Below are positions 4,378 through 5,653 of a stretch of 5,653 nucleotides of DNA, piece by piece. Under the pieces are notes generated by a model that saw nothing but the letters and a program-made list of their open reading frames with translations, had not been told where the DNA came from and ran no database searches. The DNA is taken from assembly GCA_030612785.1 (NCBI GenBank), contig JAUWNF010000257.1, positions 1 to 5,653 on the forward strand. The letters run 5' to 3'. The DNA comes from Phycisphaerales bacterium. Its GTDB lineage: Bacteria > Planctomycetota > Phycisphaerae > UBA1845. The position numbers and the translations under genes are program-made. Positions within the stretch are counted from its first letter, which is position 1. Every line of letters begins with the position of its first letter.

Positions 4378-5653
4378 AGTCTTTGAGAACCACAGGGACG
4401 TAGTCTGGATACCACATCGCGTCGCGTACGGTGCCCTCGATCTTGTCGTCCGGGATCTTCCGGCCGATGTGGGCATCACTGGCGTACTTGACCACCGCGC
4501 AAGCGATCTTGAAGCTGACCTCGCGCAGGTCCTGTTGACTGGGGTAAATCGCTCCCGCGTCGAGACGCTCGGGGCTGACGAATTCCCCCAGGGCCTTCGA
4601 CGCGATCATAAACATCTCGTTGTTGACCTCGCTCGCCTCGGAGACGATGGCGCCGAGCCCGACGCCCGGGAAGATGAACACGTTGTTGCCCTGGCCGATG
4701 ATGTAGCGGCGTCCGCCGTACTCGACGTCGGCAAACGGGCTCCCGGTGGCCACGATGGCCCGCCCGTCGGTCCACTCGATGACCTCCCCGGGCGCGCACT
4801 CCGACTTGCTGTTCGGGTTGCTCAGCGGCATGACGATCGGGCGCTCCACGTGCTTGCCCACCTCCCGAATCATCTCTTCGGTGAACGCGCCCGGCTGAGC
4901 CGTGGCGCCGATCAGGATCGTGGGTTTGACGGCCTGGATCACTTCCACCGGCGTAAGCGTGGACTTCGGATCGAGACCGTAATGGGCCATGATCTCCTTG
5001 CAGAGGGCGAACTCTTTCTTGAAGGGCTCTGTGATTTCGCGCCCCTCGTGGAGCAGCCCTTTGCTGTCGAAGGTGACCATGGCTTGCTTGATGACGTCTC
5101 GGCCGGCGCCTTCGTTCTTCATCGCCGTGGCCACCAGTCGGGCGATGCCGGTGCAGGCTTCGCCCGCGCCGATGAAGACGATCCGCTGCTTGGAGATCGG
5201 CTCCTTAGTGATGCGCAGGCCCGCGAAGATGCCGCCTAGAACTACCGAGGCCGTGCCCTGGATATCGTCGTTGAAGCAGGGGACCCGCTTCTGATAACGC
5301 TCCAGGAGCGTAAAGGCGTGGTCCTTGTGGAAATCCTCCCACTGAATCAGCGCTGCAGGAAAGACCTCGCGCACGCTCTGCACGAACGCCTCGATGAAGT
5401 CGGCATATTCCTGTCCGCGCAGACGGCGCTTGGGATACCCCAGGTACCGCGGGTCCTCCAGAAGGTTGGCGTTGTTCGTGCCCACGTCCAGACTGATGGG
5501 GAGACATTTCGACGGGTGAATCCCCGCGCCGGCTACGTAGAGCGCCAACTTGCCAATGGGGATGCCCATCCCGCCACACCCCTGGTCGCCCAGCCCCAGG
5601 ATGCGCTCGTTGTCCGTGACCACGATCAGGCGGATGTCCTTGAACGGCGAATT
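4376..5653 (-). CDS. Malic enzyme, 5' end cut by the window edge
   Basis: Oxidative decarboxylation of malate to pyruvate and CO2 with reduction of NAD or NADP, in the cytoplasm. The frame is open to base 5653, giving 425 residues; family members have about 540-570, so some 120-140 N-terminal residues, including the catalytic tyrosine, lie outside. Numbered from the window edge, these residues are visible: malate-binding R17 (NERILG); catalytic K35 (IPIGK); metal ligands E106, D107 and D130 (WEDF, FNDDIQG); the dinucleotide-binding GAGEACTG at 162-169; and N279 (LSNP) and N324 (GQGNN). All are intact. It is the large malic enzyme type, like E. coli MaeA/SfcA and eukaryotic enzymes, not the MaeB type with a phosphotransacetylase domain. 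After the second Rossmann strand it has DSKGL (196-200) and K212/K213, as in NADP-preferring animal and plant enzymes, so the cofactor is uncertain and no symbol is given. It stands alone on this side, convergent with the FKBP gene. Confidence 0.95.
   Translation of the reverse strand, partial: NSPFKDIRLIVVTDNERILGLGDQGCGGMGIPIGKLALYVAGAGIHPSKCLPISLDVGTNNANLLEDPRYLGYPKRRLRGQEYADFIEAFVQSVREVFPAALIQWEDFHKDHAFTLLERYQKRVPCFNDDIQGTASVVLGGIFAGLRITKEPISKQRIVFIGAGEACTGIARLVATAMKNEGAGRDVIKQAMVTFDSKGLLHEGREITEPFKKEFALCKEIMAHYGLDPKSTLTPVEVIQAVKPTILIGATAQPGAFTEEMIREVGKHVERPIVMPLSNPNSKSECAPGEVIEWTDGRAIVATGSPFADVEYGGRRYIIGQGNNVFIFPGVGLGAIVSEASEVNNEMFMIASKALGEFVSPERLDAGAIYPSQQDLREVSFKIACAVVKYASDAHIGRKIPDDKIEGTVRDAMWYPDYVPVVLKD

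Noticed and set aside
4469..5239. Plus-strand 256-codon frame
   Set aside because: It is antisense to the malic enzyme, whose motifs are intact throughout. The translated sequence shows no domain.

Overview
This window is GC-rich by eye. It looks like bacterial chromosome from the Planctomycetota or a similar lineage. That assignment is inference. It rests on the interspersed palindromic repeat at the left edge, a long heptanucleotide array, a lipoprotein with an Asn/Asp-rich spacer, and a CHASE2-type cyclase operon. No 16S rRNA or other phylogenetic marker is present.

Layout, left to right. Positions 1-85 hold a palindromic repeat element, and 163-246 hold a heptamer tandem array that runs into the 3' end of the first gene. 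Two minus-strand genes follow as a compact operon. The upstream gene (2123-3247) encodes an exported protein with LPP20/FlgT-like features. It overlaps by an ATGA junction the downstream gene (228-2126), which encodes a CHASE2-domain class III adenylate cyclase with all catalytic residues present. A divergent promoter region (about 3250-3378) separates this operon from a plus-strand gene (3379-3984) for a lipoprotein FKBP-type peptidyl-prolyl isomerase. That gene carries a G10 tract in its catalytic domain and a G8 tract beside its ribosome binding site. The 391-base gap at 3985-4375 lies between convergent genes and contains a large imperfect palindrome, probably a bidirectional terminator. 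The right end (4376-5653) is the C-terminal three quarters or so of a malic enzyme on the minus strand, cut by the window edge.

How the genes may work together. The operon pairs a secreted protein with a membrane cyclase whose sensor domain faces outside the cytoplasm. A joint role in turning an envelope signal into cAMP is plausible but unproven. The FKBP lipoprotein would fold or isomerise proteins in the same envelope compartment. The malic enzyme is ordinary central metabolism (malate to pyruvate) and shows no evident link to the others. I found no tRNA, rRNA, CRISPR array, transposase or integrase. The most unusual signals are the heptamer array that includes the cyclase stop codon, the two G-runs in the FKBP gene, and the palindrome at 4034-4105.
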